Shown here: one piece after another, positions 11,711-24,600 of the stretch | Layout of the letters: each line of letters opens with the position of its first letter | Numbering within the stretch: the stretch's first letter is position 1 | The notes under the pieces: model-generated | Seen by the model: only the letters and a program-made list of their open reading frames with translations | What the model was told of the DNA's origin: nothing | Database searches by the model: none | DNA from: Acorus gramineus | Lineage: Eukaryota > Streptophyta > Magnoliopsida > Acorales > Acoraceae | Assembly (NCBI GenBank): GCA_030737835.1 | Contig: CM060855.1 | Location: 15,443,438 to 15,507,437, forward strand | Direction of reading: 5' to 3' | Length of the DNA stretch: 64,000 nt | Position numbers and translations under genes: made by a program

Positions 11711-13685
11711 TCAAAGAGCCACTCCAATTGCAGAATCATGAGTGAGACAAACATCTTTTCCACAGCCATGATCTTCAACCGGATAAAAGTTGCACATATC
11801 TAGCATTTTTACAAGTGTTTGAAGTTGCTGACCAGCTCGAGGAAGGGCTGGACAAATGTCTTTAAACAAACAAGGAACAAATACTCCATCTCATTCCTGA
11901 GGCTTACACATACACCTAGTTAGATATTCTTTAAAGAAAATAGTTAACTAAATTACAGTGATAAACATATTTGCATTTTGTATCCAAAAGAGTGTGGGTC
12001 CTTCCCAGTGTTGGTGAGTGTACATGTTTGCTTTGAAGTACGTAATTAACAAACTTACCTTGCACGATTGCAACAAACCATTAGTGCAGCAAGACAGTAA
12101 TTCATCCAAATATTCCACCATAGACTCCTTATGAGGATCATTAATTCTTGCACAATAAATCCATGACTTGATGAAACCACAATATGGTTCACATGAGGGA
12201 ACAAAAAGGAATTTGAGTAGCAAAGATCTTTTTTTTTTTTGAGGGAAGAGAAGCAAAGAGCTTCAGCAGCGTAGTCACAAGAAATCGCACACATGCATTT
12301 AAAAACATTAACAACATGCATTTGAAAAATAGTGAAAGACTGATGAGGCACAAGTAAACCTTCCCTCGTCAAGCAAGTAGTCTTACTTCAACCATTAGAT
12401 TACATATTCAGTGGATGGACCAATGATGCACGGATCATTTGAGTATAAAAGTTGGTGCACACATATGAATAACTAGCCAAAGGCTACCCTACCAGTATGC
12501 TAGTTGCACATAATTCAAGCATGTGTCAGATAGGGGGAGAAAATGGAAATGGTCTCATCACGCTTACTCAGAGTCAAAGCTGAACATACAAATATGTCAG
12601 TAGGTCTGCTCCTCTTGAGAATTTACAAAACTCCAAACTTGTGTCAGAAACCAAATCCCCTCCACCGATGAAAGAAGCAGTTTTTGACGAGCAAACATTT
12701 CCAAGGAATTGAACTGACTTCTCAAATCTTTTGTATGCATATAAACTTCCAACAAAGTTACCGCAGAATAGGCATTTCTCGCGAGACCAACTGCTCCTTG
12801 GATTTCAGATCAATGTAAATTTACACAATTTGAGGAGCGTCTGAGCTTCGCTGATGCAAATAATGTATTACTTACCAGTCTTACTAAGAGTGGTTCCTGC
12901 ACCCGAAAATATAACAAGAAGACCAATGTTCAAACTAATTAAGGAGAAATATGAAACTGATGAGCACATAAATAAATGCATCATGACATATCTTTATGTG
13001 AGAACACTTTCTTCAATTCCAAAATGAGATTTTTTTTTTAATTTTTATGTTTATGCCAATGCAATAGAAGACCTTAGTATTCCACAAAGAGTCCTCTCAC
13101 TAATCCAAAATTCGATGAGTCGCAATACAAGAGCATTTCTCAGAACTGTCACTATTTGATTCATTTTGCATAACAATTATAAGTTTTCGTTTCAGTACAA
13201 GAGAAATGCAGGAACCAGAGGATTAAAAAAATTAAAATGCACATCCAACTGTCCGAACGAAATGTTTAAAGATAGAGATCAGACCAGATTCTCTAAATTC
13301 ACGTTATTAAATTGAGTAACAAGTGAAGTAAAGCAATATTTGGCATGCAATCAGTTGAACTCATTGAAGAGATTCAGCAAAACAAAAGGGGCTACTGATA
13401 TACAGCACAAGATCACAACTTTCCCCTAAAAAAAAAACCCAAAGAAAACTTAGATTCCTAAAATCGAACAACATTCAGTAAAACGAAATGAACGACAATG
13501 ATAGGGATCCATGAGAGATCGCTCACCGAGACCGTCCACGGGTCGTCAAACGGGGGTCTTCCGGATCCGGGATCGGACGGCCGAGAGTAGCCGCCGCTGC
13601 TCTCGGAGGGGATGGATTCCCATGCCTTGGAGGGGAGGATGGATTCCTCCAGCTTCAGATTCTGAAAAAGCGAATCGATCGCCAT
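11711..13685 (-). pseudogene. Gamma-tubulin complex component 6 (GCP6) pseudogene, internally deleted
   Basis: Exon 1 (13527-13685) reads MAIDSLFQNLKLEESILPSK and AWESIPSESS, as at the GCP6 N-terminus. It has a clean GTGAGC donor. A 21-nt exon 2 (12876-12896) gives EPLLVRL. The sequence then jumps to mid-protein motifs: VTLLEVYMHTKDLRSQFN (~12780-12720), FCKFSRGADLLTYLYVQL (~12635-12580), EPYCGFIKSWIYCARINDP (~12190-12130) and PRAGQQLQTLVKMLDMCN (~11840-11790). Between these lie a frameshift after SLEM, a frameshift and stop after YVQL, and a terminal stop near 11711. Hundreds of central codons and the whole C-terminal half are missing. Some splice sites survive, so it came from a DNA duplication and not a retrocopy. 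Intact GCP6 nucleates microtubules in the gamma-tubulin ring complex; this copy cannot. Identification is from remembered family sequence. Confidence 0.75.
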
Positions 13686-13689
13686 TTCT

Positions 13690-15956
13690 TCTCGCTTTGA
13701 GAAGTGAAAACTTTGGAAACGCAGAGCAATCCAGGTTTCGTCAGTGCCGTTTTTCTTCTTTTGTTTTATTTTATATTCCCGCTCAGTTGTTTTGAAGATT
13801 TTTTGATTTGTGTGATTATCCTCCGTGAGTGTTATTACGACACAATTTTTTAGGGTCTCTATCCATCAATAAAATAATAATCAAGCATGTATTTACATTA
13901 TTTTTTATAAATATATTCATACAATTGATTAGAATATATATATATATATATATATTTTAAAAAAAAAACATATTTTATTACATGTGATATATTATTTAAA
14001 AAAAATTAAAATATATATAGACTGAAATTAAGATTAAAAACAGAACAGTACGTGACAAGTATCGCTTTGAGAGTAGCAGTGCCCGACTCATAACCTAACA
14101 GACCTAGGATGGCCCACTGATATGGTTTAAGAGCATTGTTACACTCATTATCTGTTTGGCTACGTGGTGTGGGAGCTTGCATTTGAAAACTCACCTCGTA
14201 ATCTAAAAAACATTGTTTCAAGACGTTGAAAAACTCATCCCAAAATACACATGCAACAGCACAACTGACGTCCAACGCAAAAGCCACATTTTCTGTTTGT
14301 TGGTCACACGCGTCCACCACCGTCTGTTAACTGCCACCACCAACATAATGCAGTGCCAAACATTACCTTAGTCTTTTTTTATAGTTCACAATACTGTTCT
14401 ATATACTTCATTAGAAATCCAGTGAAGCATATACGTTGTCTAACAATGTATATACCTCATTAAATTGTTACAAATTGGTTTATTTAACTCGAAATGGAGC
14501 GATATACATTTTTTTATATCAAAACATATACTTTATTAGACGATGTTTATTGTTTTAGAAAAAATAAAAACACGTGTGGTATTTGTTTTAGAATGTAAAA
14601 AGATGGAGTGTAACATTTTTTACTGGTTAATTATGGGAATCTACCCCCCCCCCCCCCCAAATTACTGATCCCACCAACCAATTTTTTTTTCCTTCTATTG
14701 GCGGGTTTGGAAATAAGGGAGAAGGGAGGGAAAGAAAATGAGGAAATAAGAGAGAGAGGAGGGTACTTGGAGGATGCAAAGGATTGGGTGACAATCGAAG
14801 GGGGGTTGGAAGAGAGAGAAAGAGAGGAATGGAGAGAGAGTGAGAGATAAAGGGAGAGAGAGAATGAGAGAGACATATGGGGAGGAGGCGGGAGGGGGTG
14901 ACATGGTGGGGGTGGGGGGAGAGAGAGGGAGAGAGAAAGAGAGTCATGATTTTATATATTGCATTAATGATGTTGCGACTGCAAATGAACTACAAAATAA
15001 AGTTCATGTATAAAATGTTAGCAAGTTAGAAACATCATTACTGTAGTTACTTTTGTGATTCCAATATGTATTTAAATTTCTTTAAATTAAGGGTATACAT
15101 TTGTTTAATAAATTACATACTTTTACAAATGAAGTATATCCTCAAAGTCTCTATTTAGATAGAAGAATATATGTCAAATAAGGATGAATAAGTTTAAAAA
15201 TTTATTTGCTTATAAAAAATAAATGGATCGATTTATAGCTATTAAAATTAAGAATTGAATAGAATGAACCATTTTGATGTTATTAGAGTTTGTACTAAAG
15301 ATTTATAGTACAGAAAAGGAAAAGACTAAAATAATTAAACTAACCTTAATATATTTAACAATAGTTATGTCAAAATATGTAAAAATAAACTGATATACAT
15401 TAATATTTTAAATTTTTAGAAATAAGTGAAAGTAATATAATTTGTATACACGGGAGAACATAATTCTCACACAATACAAAAAAATTGTTGGTTCATCTCT
15501 AAATGAGACAAAAGGGAACAAATTAAAACTCAACCCCAAGACAAAGCTATCCAGGCCGGCCATATGACCTGATAATGCACTTTCCAAGATGTAAGAAAGT
15601 CATACATGCCAAAATAAAAGAAAAAAGCAAAACTTACACTCCCAACAAAAGAAAAGAACATTTAACACAAAAACTTATTCCTATGCAAAAGCACAACAAC
15701 CAAACAAACCACCTCAATATGCCTAGAGCATAATCCAAGCCACACCCATGAAGGGGAAAAACACATCCAATTCCTCAATCACCCAAAGAAACCAACAAGG
15801 AATAACTCCACCCCCTACCAATGCACATGCACTTGCAATGCAAGGAAACATTCATATAAATAGCCATTGCAAGACCATTGTTTTTAAATCAAACACAACC
15901 ATACTAATCAATCAATCTCTTATAATTAAGAAAGGAAGATTAAAAGAAGAGTCTCC
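13690..15956. other. Intergenic DNA with microsatellites and a GA-rich tract
   Basis: No supported gene. It contains an AT microsatellite near 13936-13956, a run of 15 C at 14644-14658, and a GA-rich low-complexity block at about 14715-14945. That block creates long but meaningless readings rich in Ser, Pro and Leu on the other strand. The reading at 14006-14320 has no recognisable domain. The last ~400 bases (15540-15956) are the probable leader and promoter of the RTM2-like gene. Confidence 0.5.
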
Positions 15957-17341
15957 ATGGATTCAACTTCCCGCATCGCCCCCTCCTATGAGGATTTCGA
16001 ACCACGGTTCGAACAGCGGCAAGAGGAAGCGTCCAATACGCTCATCTTCCATCTCCCAGGCATGTCTTCATTTCTCTCTTCTTCTCACTAAGACCTAGAT
16101 ATATGATGATGAACTTATTTACTCTCATTTGACTAGTATAATTAATTGTTCTAGTTCATTTGAGTGATAATGCCATATTTAATTTTGTTCATTTGTATGT
16201 CTGAAGGTTTTCAGTTTGAGTTTATATAACGTCTTTTTTTTAGTGCAAATGTTAATATTCGAATTCAGATTTTTTTTTTAAGATTTGAAACATATATAAT
16301 TATTTTTTAAATGACATGTCTGTATACAGTAGTCGAGTAATTAAAAAAAAAGACAACAATTTTTTCAGGATTAGAGCCTTACATAACAAGAAAATTGAGT
16401 AATAAAAAATATCTCAAGTCTCTCTCTCCTCAGCAGTGCTTTTTTTTCTTAAAGAAAATCTTACACACAGTTGTTAGAAAATAACGAAATACTATACCCC
16501 TCAAAAAAATTGAAAAGTCACGTTTTAAACTTTTTTGAACAGAATCATTAATGTTAGAATACAGTACATCTCACATCATAATATTATATGATATTCAAAA
16601 AAAATTTAGAACCAGAATGTAATTATCTAAAAACTTTGTGGTTTTTTAAATCATTCCAAATATTAAGATACAATAGATAATCTCTGATTTTCCAAACACA
16701 AATCAAAAGCAAATGTGGTTTTAGTATTTTATTTTATTTTATTTTTTTCATAATTGACTGATTATATATTCTTCTGAGCAGGATTCAAGAAAGAGCAGTT
16801 GAAAGTCCAGATCGACAACTTCGGCAACATCAAAGTGAGCGGCGAACGCCCCCTCGACGACAAGAACGGCGGCGGCCCTCGGCGGAGCCGCTTCCGCAAG
16901 GACCTCAAAATCCCTGACAACTGCAACGTCAGCGACATCCGCGCCAGATTCGACAACGAGGTCCTCTTCATAGTCCTTCCCAAGACCATCACCACCACCG
17001 ACCCACAGCCCCCGCCGCCTGTTCAGACACCCCCCAAAGCCTCTCCCGAAGAGCCGAAACCCGTCGCGGAAGAAGCCAAACAAGTCGCGGAGAAGGAGAA
17101 GGAAAAGGAGAGAGAGACAGTACCCGAAGAGACTGCCATGGCCGGTGGTGATGGAGTGCCCGGCGACGTGAAGGGTGGTGGTGGGGTTTTGATGGGGATG
17201 AAGAGGCGGACGAGCCGGGCGCTGGTGAATGTGGTGGTGGTGGCGGCGGTTTTGGTTGTGGGGGTGGTGGTTTATGTGACGTGGAAGATGAGGTCAAGGG
17301 GGGTGGAGAGCACAAGCTTAATGCATTTGGGCAACAATTGA
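15957..17341 (+). CDS. RTM2-like protein: HSP20 (alpha-crystallin) domain plus C-terminal membrane anchor, about 220 aa
   Basis: Two exons, 15957-16059 and 16782-17341 (663 nt in frame). The N-terminus has YEDFEPRFEQ; the alpha-crystallin domain continues through LIFHLPGFKKEQLKVQI, GNIKVSGERPL, RSRFRKDLKIPDNCNVSDI and FDNEVLFIVLPK (to ~residue 100). Then come a Pro/Glu/Lys-rich charged linker and a hydrophobic span ALVNVVVVAAVLVVGVVVYV near residues 178-198. That order is typical of RESTRICTED TEV MOVEMENT 2-like proteins, atypical small heat-shock proteins found in phloem and tied in Arabidopsis to restricting long-distance potyvirus movement. Whether this member acts so is unknown. The intron donor is GC (CCCAG|GCATGT); no GT donor keeps LPGF in frame. 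The exon 2 coding region is markedly GC-rich compared with its surroundings. Confidence 0.88.
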
Positions 17342-17545
17342 GGGAGATTTGAATGTGCGTGGGGAGTTGTTGTTGGATTACGTGCAAAATATTATATTTG
17401 TTTGTTTTATGTTTTAAGGTAATAAAATGCATATGATGCTATGGTTGAATTCAAATGAGAAATCTAATATGGGTTTTATTTTTGTGTACTATCATTTGGC
17501 ATCCATTTCTCACGTAGACACGTACACTGTATGTTTTAATTCTTT

Positions 17546-18418
17546 AGCTTGAGCTAGAAATGTATGTTTCTTACGGGATGCTTTGGCATGGGTCCCGAAC
17601 CAACGTGCGGGCTTCTCTGTGAACAGTTGCTACAAATTGTTTAGACGGGCTCAGGCTGACATTGCGGAAACAGCTTTTAAAAAGGTGTGTATGAAGCATC
17701 AAAAGCTAAAAGCTATTTTTCACATCGTGTTCCAAACACACCAATATGGGTCGATTTGGTGTGGCAAACTCCCTCCAAAAGTAAAAGTTTTCTTTGGATG
17801 TTGTTTTTAGCTAAGCTTGTGACAAAAGATAGGCAAGGTCGGTGGATGTCGAACCAAGACCATCACTGTATCCTTTGTGGGGTGGAAGACGAAACGATGT
17901 TGCATCTCTTCTTGTCATGCCCTCTAGAATGTGAGGTGTGGAGCTGGTTGGGCAGTGTGACTGGTTTGATATCTACTGTCTTATCAATCGAAGAAATGTG
18001 GAGGGCAAGTAAATTAACGCCTCCGTGGTGGGGGAGGCAGAAATTGCTGGGGTAAAGTGTTTCAATTCCTGGCAGTGGTCTGGTGGATTTGTAGGGAACG
18101 CAATGCGGTGGATTTGGAGGGTTGTACGCCGTATCTGGAGAATATTTGTGAATCGTCTTTGCGTTGCATTCATGTTTGGAAAAAGTATTGTGTAGGAGCG
18201 AGCTTGATATCTCTTTCCCGTTCGTCTTTGTATTCAGGAGTAGGGTTTGAGGCTTGGGGGAGATTGTTCTTGTAGATCTCTCTTTTACATTTATGACTTC
18301 CACTTCCTTTTATTAATTTCTTTCTTTCGTATTGTTTCTTTGGGCTTGATCCTTTTTTAATAGAAAGGCGAAGTCCTACTAGTTTCATAAAATAAAAAAA
18401 AAGCTTGAGCTAGAAATG
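17546..18418 (+). mobile_element. 5'-truncated LINE insertion with 17-bp target-site duplication
   Basis: The identical 17-mer AGCTTGAGCTAGAAATG occurs at 17546-17562 and 18402-18418. Between them lie ~840 bases ending in an A-rich tail (near 18388-18401). The insert encodes the tail of a LINE ORF2: WVPNQRAGFSVNSCYKLF, then PKVKVFF/SKSFLW, then CILCGVEDETMLHLFLSC with a following VW, which is the zf-RVT zinc knuckle. The reading is frame-shifted at least once. Long TSD, poly-A end and 5' truncation are the signature of target-primed reverse transcription. It lies ~220 bp past the stop of the RTM2-like gene. Confidence 0.92.
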
Positions 18419-19838
18419 ATCACTTACTGGTTAACACGTAGAGTAGACATCATGCACAAAAAATACATTATTACCTATAATGAAGCCGGTGATATTTTCT
18501 GTTTTTATCTTTATGTGGATTTTAAAATTCGCAGTGATACCCATTATAAAGTATTTTAATGATCCACCAGTTAAAAAAAGTATTTTTTTGGATAGAGTGA
18601 CTGAATTCAAGTAGACAATGTTAGGTTTTATTTTTATATATTTGAAGAAATAAATTATTTATAAATATTTAATCTTAACAACTTCCATTTTTTTAATAAG
18701 CAAAATAACATATTTTCAAAGCTTAACATATATTTCAATGCCTTATGGTAACACCATTTAAGAGTTTGACATTAAAGATAGAGAATAATGTAACATTTCA
18801 TCGGTATATATTTCATATTTTATATATAAAAAAAAAACATTTCATGCATGCATGGCTGGGCTGGTTCGGGTCGAAATAGAAACTGATCCGGTTAACAAGT
18901 TGTCAGATTTGTTTTACCCCTTGGATGTCTATATGTGTAACCCTTTTTTTTCCTGCACACCCTATGTTTTTACACACTCAACCTAAATAAAATGTATTAT
19001 TTAAACACCCCCAATACTTAAATAAATAGAAGTTTTCATTACACACCCTTCAATCAATCCCTTTGAGAAAAAAAAACTAGTTCTTTCTCTTTCTCTCTCT
19101 CTCTCTCCCCCCCCCCTCTCACTCACTCTCCATCTCTGTCGACAATCTTGCCATGGTCCTCTCCCTCGCTATCGCTCATTCACTCTTGCGCCTTCGTCCT
19201 CTCTTTCATGGCCTTTCTTCAGTGATCGATTTCATCTCGTGATTTTCATTCATTTTTGTTGAAAAGGGTCAGGCCATGTTGGGTGGTAGCGGCGACGGTA
19301 CCTGAACCACAAATGCCCATTGAGTCTCCTCTGGGGATTGCTAGGCTGAACCAGCTGACCATGTGAGCCGTCAAGGTGGCTGTGGTGTTCCTATACTCGG
19401 AGACTGTAGTGTCATGCTTGTTGAGTGTTCTAGCCCTTGATGGGTCTTGTTGGTTTTCATGAGTCATTACTATGTCATGGGGTTTGGATTTATTTCATGT
19501 ATAGAATGAGCTTTTTGTGGCTTTTTTTTTTGATGATGGTTGTGGAGGTGTGTCTTAATTGAATTTTTTTGTAAAACATTGAATGTTTTTTTTTTTAATG
19601 ATATGTTTATCTGATTCAATGAATTTTTGTTTCTATGTTTGAAAATGTTATACAACATCAGTCTACAATGATAAAGGCCTTGTCGAGGGAATTCATGTTG
19701 GTCGACAATGCAACCATCAAACAGCCTAAGTGCATGTTAACATGCGTCCATAGTGCTTCGATACAGACACTGTCAAAAGTGTTTCAGATTTCTCAACAGC
19801 ATATTTGTCAAACTATAGAAGCTGAACTTCCGGTTCCT
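18419..19838. other. Intergenic DNA, no supported gene
   Basis: AT-rich with a CT microsatellite near 19087-19118. A moderately GC-rich segment at 19250-19470 and an open reading at 19635-19850 have no recognisable domain. The second is interrupted by the hAT element, and its sequence resumes at 20780, so the element landed in older unannotated sequence. Confidence 0.45.
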
Positions 19839-20787
19839 CTCTCACCTAGGGCTGGTAAACGAATTAAGTCACTCGGGCTCGGCTCGGACTCGGCTCAGTT
19901 TAAGCTCGTTCAGACTCGTTCGATTAAACAAATGAGCGAGCTTGAACAATTTTTAAAGCTCGGTTAGGCTCGGGACCTGGATCGAACTTCATTTTATGTT
20001 CAAATTCGACTCGTTGTGTTATAAAAAACTTAGTTGAAATTTAACTAAACTCTTTTATAAGATCAGAACATTAAATTAATACAAAGCTATGCTCATTTAA
20101 GCTCATGAACTTGACTCATTTAAGTTAAAATTTTATTTTTGATCCTTAAAAACCCTAAAATGAAGAATGCTAGGCTCGTTGAGGCTCGTGAGCTCGGCTC
20201 AGCTCGGTTAGGCTCGGGACCTGGATCGAACTTTATTTTATGTTCAAATTCGACTCGCTGTGTTATAAAAAACTTAGTTGAAACTTAACTAAACTCTTTT
20301 ATAAGATCAGAACATTAAATTAATACAAAGCTATGCTCATTTAGGCTCATGAACTTGACTTATTTAGGTTAAAATTTTGTTTTCGATCCTTAAAAACCCT
20401 AAAATGAAGAAGAACGCTAGGCTCGTTGAGGCTCGTGAGCTCGGCTCAGCTCGGTTAGGCTTGGGACCTGGATCGAACTTCATTTTATGTTTAAATTCAA
20501 CTCGTTGTGTTATAAAAAACTTAGTTAAAACTTAACTAAACTCTTTTATAAGATCATAACATTAAATTAATACAAAGCTATACTCATTTAGGCTCATGAA
20601 CTTGACTCATTTAGGTTAAAATTTTGATTTCGATCCTTAAAAACCCTAAAATGAAGAAAAAGGCTATGCTCGTTGAGGCTCGTGAGCTCGGCTCAGCTCG
20701 ACTCGACTCGACTCATTTATAAACAAGTCGAGCTTGAACATGTCAAAGTTCGGCTCGTTCGGCTCGTTGACCACCCCTACTCTCACC
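19839..20787. mobile_element. hAT-type non-autonomous element with ~245-bp internal tandem repeats
   Basis: The element spans 19847-20779, bounded by near-matching terminal inverted repeats: TAGGGCTGGTAAACGA at the left, and the reverse complement of TAGGGGTGGTCAACGA at the right. It is flanked by the 8-bp direct repeat CTCTCACC at 19839-19846 and 20780-20787. An 8-bp TSD with TIRs starting TAGGG fits the hAT superfamily. Inside are three tandem units of 244-247 bp starting at 19958, 20202 and 20449 (landmark GCTCGGTTAGGCTCGGGACC). Both ends are rich in GCTCG words. There is no transposase, so movement would need help in trans. Confidence 0.9.
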
Positions 20788-21654
20788 TTGACAGAGTTGG
20801 TGTCGACCAATGGGAACACCGTTGATAGGCTGGCTGCCGATAATATAAGAATACGGATCATTTTTTTTTGTTGAACCAATTTAAAGATAGTGGGTGTGTA
20901 AATAACCTTATTATAAATTGATCTTTATTCATGACCCGTTTACTTTGGGTGTGCAAAGGAAAGATAGGGGTGCAAATAGAAACACCAGGGAAAAGAAAAG
21001 GGTGCCAATTAAGCCTGTCAATCGGACTGATACGGATCGTATATGACAATATCCATATCCTAACTATCGGATTTGGATACAGATATTAATTTTTGGATTC
21101 GGATCCCTTCGGATACAGATCGGATACGGATATTTTTTGAATAATTGACATGTTTGAATATTAACATTAATTTGGATAATCAAGTGATATTTTACAAAGA
21201 TATCAAAATTAAAATTAAGATTTTAAAGCTTATTATCCTTTTTAGATATTATACATTGAAAATTTAATAGTATTATAATATATTATTATTGTGATTAATC
21301 ATACAAGATAACAATATAGACAATATATAATACAAATATATATATTTTTGTAATATATATCGAATATCGCATATTTTTCAGATCCGATAGACTGATATCC
21401 ATATCCGCACTCTGAATCTTCTCATATTTTTTATTTTTTAAATATGGATTCCGATTCTAATTTTTTTTTAATAATTATAGGCTTATTGCCAATAGAGACA
21501 TCCTTATCCCTTAAGCACCCTATTATTTATTCAGACATTACGAAAAGATAATCATAATCGACCGTCCATAAATACAAAAAAAAATAAAGTATATTTCACT
21601 GTTATCTCTCTCTCTCTCTCTCTCTGAAGCAGAGATTTCCACAAAATCTCCAAA
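20788..21654. other. Intergenic DNA and hnRNP Q-like promoter
   Basis: The block 21015-21420 is rich in GGATACGGAT/CATATCC words and may be another decayed DNA transposon, but no ends were defined. Just before the hnRNP start is a CT-repeat leader at about 21604-21624, a common plant 5' UTR feature. Confidence 0.45.
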
Positions 21655-24600
21655 ATGCCCCCGAAGAGGTCAGGCCGACCGGCCCGAAAAACCGCCCGGA
21701 GGACCTCAAGATCCTCCGTCCACGATGAAGAGCCCGCCGCCGAAACCCCCGCCGTCACATCCGAAACCCCCGTCGTCGATAACTCCCAACCCCCTGAAAC
21801 CGAACCGACTCCAACCCCCGCCGCGGCCGAAACGGTGCTGGAGCCCCCCGAAACCCCCGCCACAGCCGATATGCTGCCGGAGCCCCCCGAAACCCCCGCC
21901 ACAGCCGAAACGGTGCCGGAGCCCCACGAAACCCCCGCCGCCGTCGAAATGGTGTCGGAGCCCTCCGTAACCCCCACCACGGCTGAAACGGTGCCGGAGC
22001 CCCCTGAAACCCCCGCTGATATCGCTACGACTATGGTTCCGGAGACGAAGAACGTCACGAGGACGAGACGGACCGTTATCAGGAAAGTGAAGAAGCTCGT
22101 CCCGAAGAGGGTGCCGAAGGCGGCGCCACTCCCGGCACAGCAAGATTTGCCCGTAGAGCCCCAGAATGCTAACCCTAGCGTCCCTTCGAGTGCCGGAGAC
22201 ATGGACGTTGATGTTCCAGTCACCCAAGAAGTCGAAGCTGAAAACCCTAACGCCCTCGCGGCCTCAGTAGAGAAAGTCTCTGATGTGGCGGTTGTCGTTG
22301 AAGTTCAATCAGAGAACCCGAATGCCTCCGTTGCGATAGAAGGTGAAAACCCTAATGAGTTGCCCAAAGATCCCGCCAAGAAGGTTCCAGATGAAGCTGA
22401 GGAAGAGAAGAAAGGGGAGGGTGAATTGGTTGATGAGGAAGCCCTGGTTGAAGCTGCCGCTGGAGTAGATGCGAAGGAGGAGGTGTTGGACGATGAGGCG
22501 GGGATATCAGAGCGGAGGAGGCGGAGGAGGACAGAGATTTTCATCGGGGGATTGGACAGGGAGGCAAAGGAGGAGGAGATAAGGGAGGTGTTTGAGAAAG
22601 TTGGGGAGGTCATCGAGGTGCGGATGATGATGGATGCACAGACGGGCAAGAATAAAGGGTATGCCTTTTTGAGGTACTTGTCGCCGGAGTCTGCCAAGAG
22701 GGCGGTGGCTGAATTTGCCAAAGTCATGGTAACTGTCTCTTTTACCTTCCTTTTTTTGTTGGTTTGTTCAGAAAATGTGTTACTATTTGTGGGGATTGCT
22801 TGTGTTCAGGCTTTGAAATTGTGGGCTCTTGTTTGGTTTTGGGGATTGCCCTTTTGAATCTGGAATCGTTATTGTTCTCATAGTTGACCTTGAGCAGTTT
22901 ATTATTGTTCCTTATAATAAACAGCTTTTCTTTTGGCTTTCTGTTCCACTTTCCACCCTCCCATATCATGAATGTCGACTTTGTGAGAGTTACCCATTGA
23001 CGAAGTTGCTTTTCATATGCAGCATTCTTTTATTGTTGTGCCTTGAGTGATTGCTTGTTCCCCTTGCTTTGCTTACTTTAGTGTGTTTTTGTTGTCGAGT
23101 ACTTTGGTTTCTCTAGTTGGTGTGCTGTATGAAAGATATTATTTTTGCTAAATAATGACGACCTAATTAAAGAGAGACATATGAGCAATTGATATCGTGT
23201 GTTCAGGTAATGCCAATCCTGCCAATACCATGTAGGGACTAGGGATTACCGGAGAGTGGAGAATTACACAAACAATCATGAATTTGCACATTATTTATTG
23301 TCTGCACAAGCACAATCACTGATGTTAGATTTTTTTTAAAAAACTTGTGAAATTTGTTGCAAATGTTTATCGGGGGCAAGTCAACTCATATGGTTATGTG
23401 ATATAGCTAGTTTAACAACCTATCTTCTTTATTTGGATGTTAAGAGTTTAACACTCACATTATCCCCATCTCATTAATACGGCAGTCCAGTACATGAACA
23501 TATGGGGATCTGTGAGGCACTATTAGATTAATTTATAGTTTATAGGGATGAAGATGATATTTTGGGTGTGGTTTAGTTTGTGTGTTGCAGAAACTTGCAA
23601 ATTATGATATAAAATGATAATTCGACAGTATAGTGGTGTTTGTTTGATGGAATAAAAAAAGAAGTAACAAATTTAAAGACACATATTCTTCAACTTTGGC
23701 ATATTCTTTAAGATAACCGAAAGTTAAAATTTGATTTTTGGGAGGATGCAAAACTCCAAATTTGTCTCTAAGAAAACTCAGGTAAACAAACGCGGCCTAC
23801 AATTTGATGATTCCATGAAAAAAAATGAAAAATACATGTGCAATTCATATAGACAAGCATACCGACATGTAGGCCTATAGAAAAACCTTCCATCTTCATG
23901 AGCATTAACATTTGTAGAACTATTTGTAAACTAATTTAAGATTCCTTTTTGTGATCATGTCATTTAGATGGTGCATTTGCCTTTGCATACTTCTCAGACA
24001 CCATTGTTGTTAATCATATATGACTTCTTTTCTTAAAACATTTCACCATAACCTTTTTTACTGTCACTGGGCATATGTCCTTTATAAAAAAGGACTGAAC
24101 TCACATTACCTTCTTAAGTGATTCGGGGGGGTGTATGAGGCCTGAATCTGTAAATCTTACATAGGGTGGGGGGTGGGTAATTGTTTTAGGCATTGTTGAT
24201 ATTATTTTTTGAAGGATGTGGGACAATTTGTATTCAGGGTTTACATGGAGTCCTCATCTATATTTGTTCTTTGAATGAGGCTCTTTGTCCTGTTTTGTCT
24301 TCTTGGGCTTACCTCTCATCTAGTATTAGTGTGCTACTCACCTTTCTTCAGAATTTTTTTTTTAGTCAGCCTACTTACAGAGATACAGTTTTGTTTGGAA
24401 GTGTACTAGCGCAGATTTTTTTCCTTATATTTTTTGGCTTAAAAAAAGCAAAGTGGATTTTATAATGAAGAATCTTGCTAAAGGATGGTTGTCTAGTAAA
24501 TCAACACATAAAAGGGAAATAAAGGAACCGAGAAGGTAAGAGAATAATAACAAATTAGGTGTGGTAACTTGCCAGACAGACTGTCATGCCATAGTGTTAG

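Noticed and set aside
14006-14320. 104-residue minus-strand reading
   Set aside because: No recognisable family; probably transposon-derived or chance.
14627-14947. Ser/Leu/Pro-rich reading on the minus strand
   Set aside because: It is the translation of GA-rich low-complexity DNA, with overlapping open readings in several frames. No gene.
21706-22227. Gly-rich minus-strand readings opposite the hnRNP Q-like first exon
   Set aside because: Antisense shadows of the Pro-rich, GC-rich coding repeat.
24193-24465. 90-residue reading within hnRNP Q-like intron 1
   Set aside because: Low-complexity hydrophobic translation of T-rich intron sequence.
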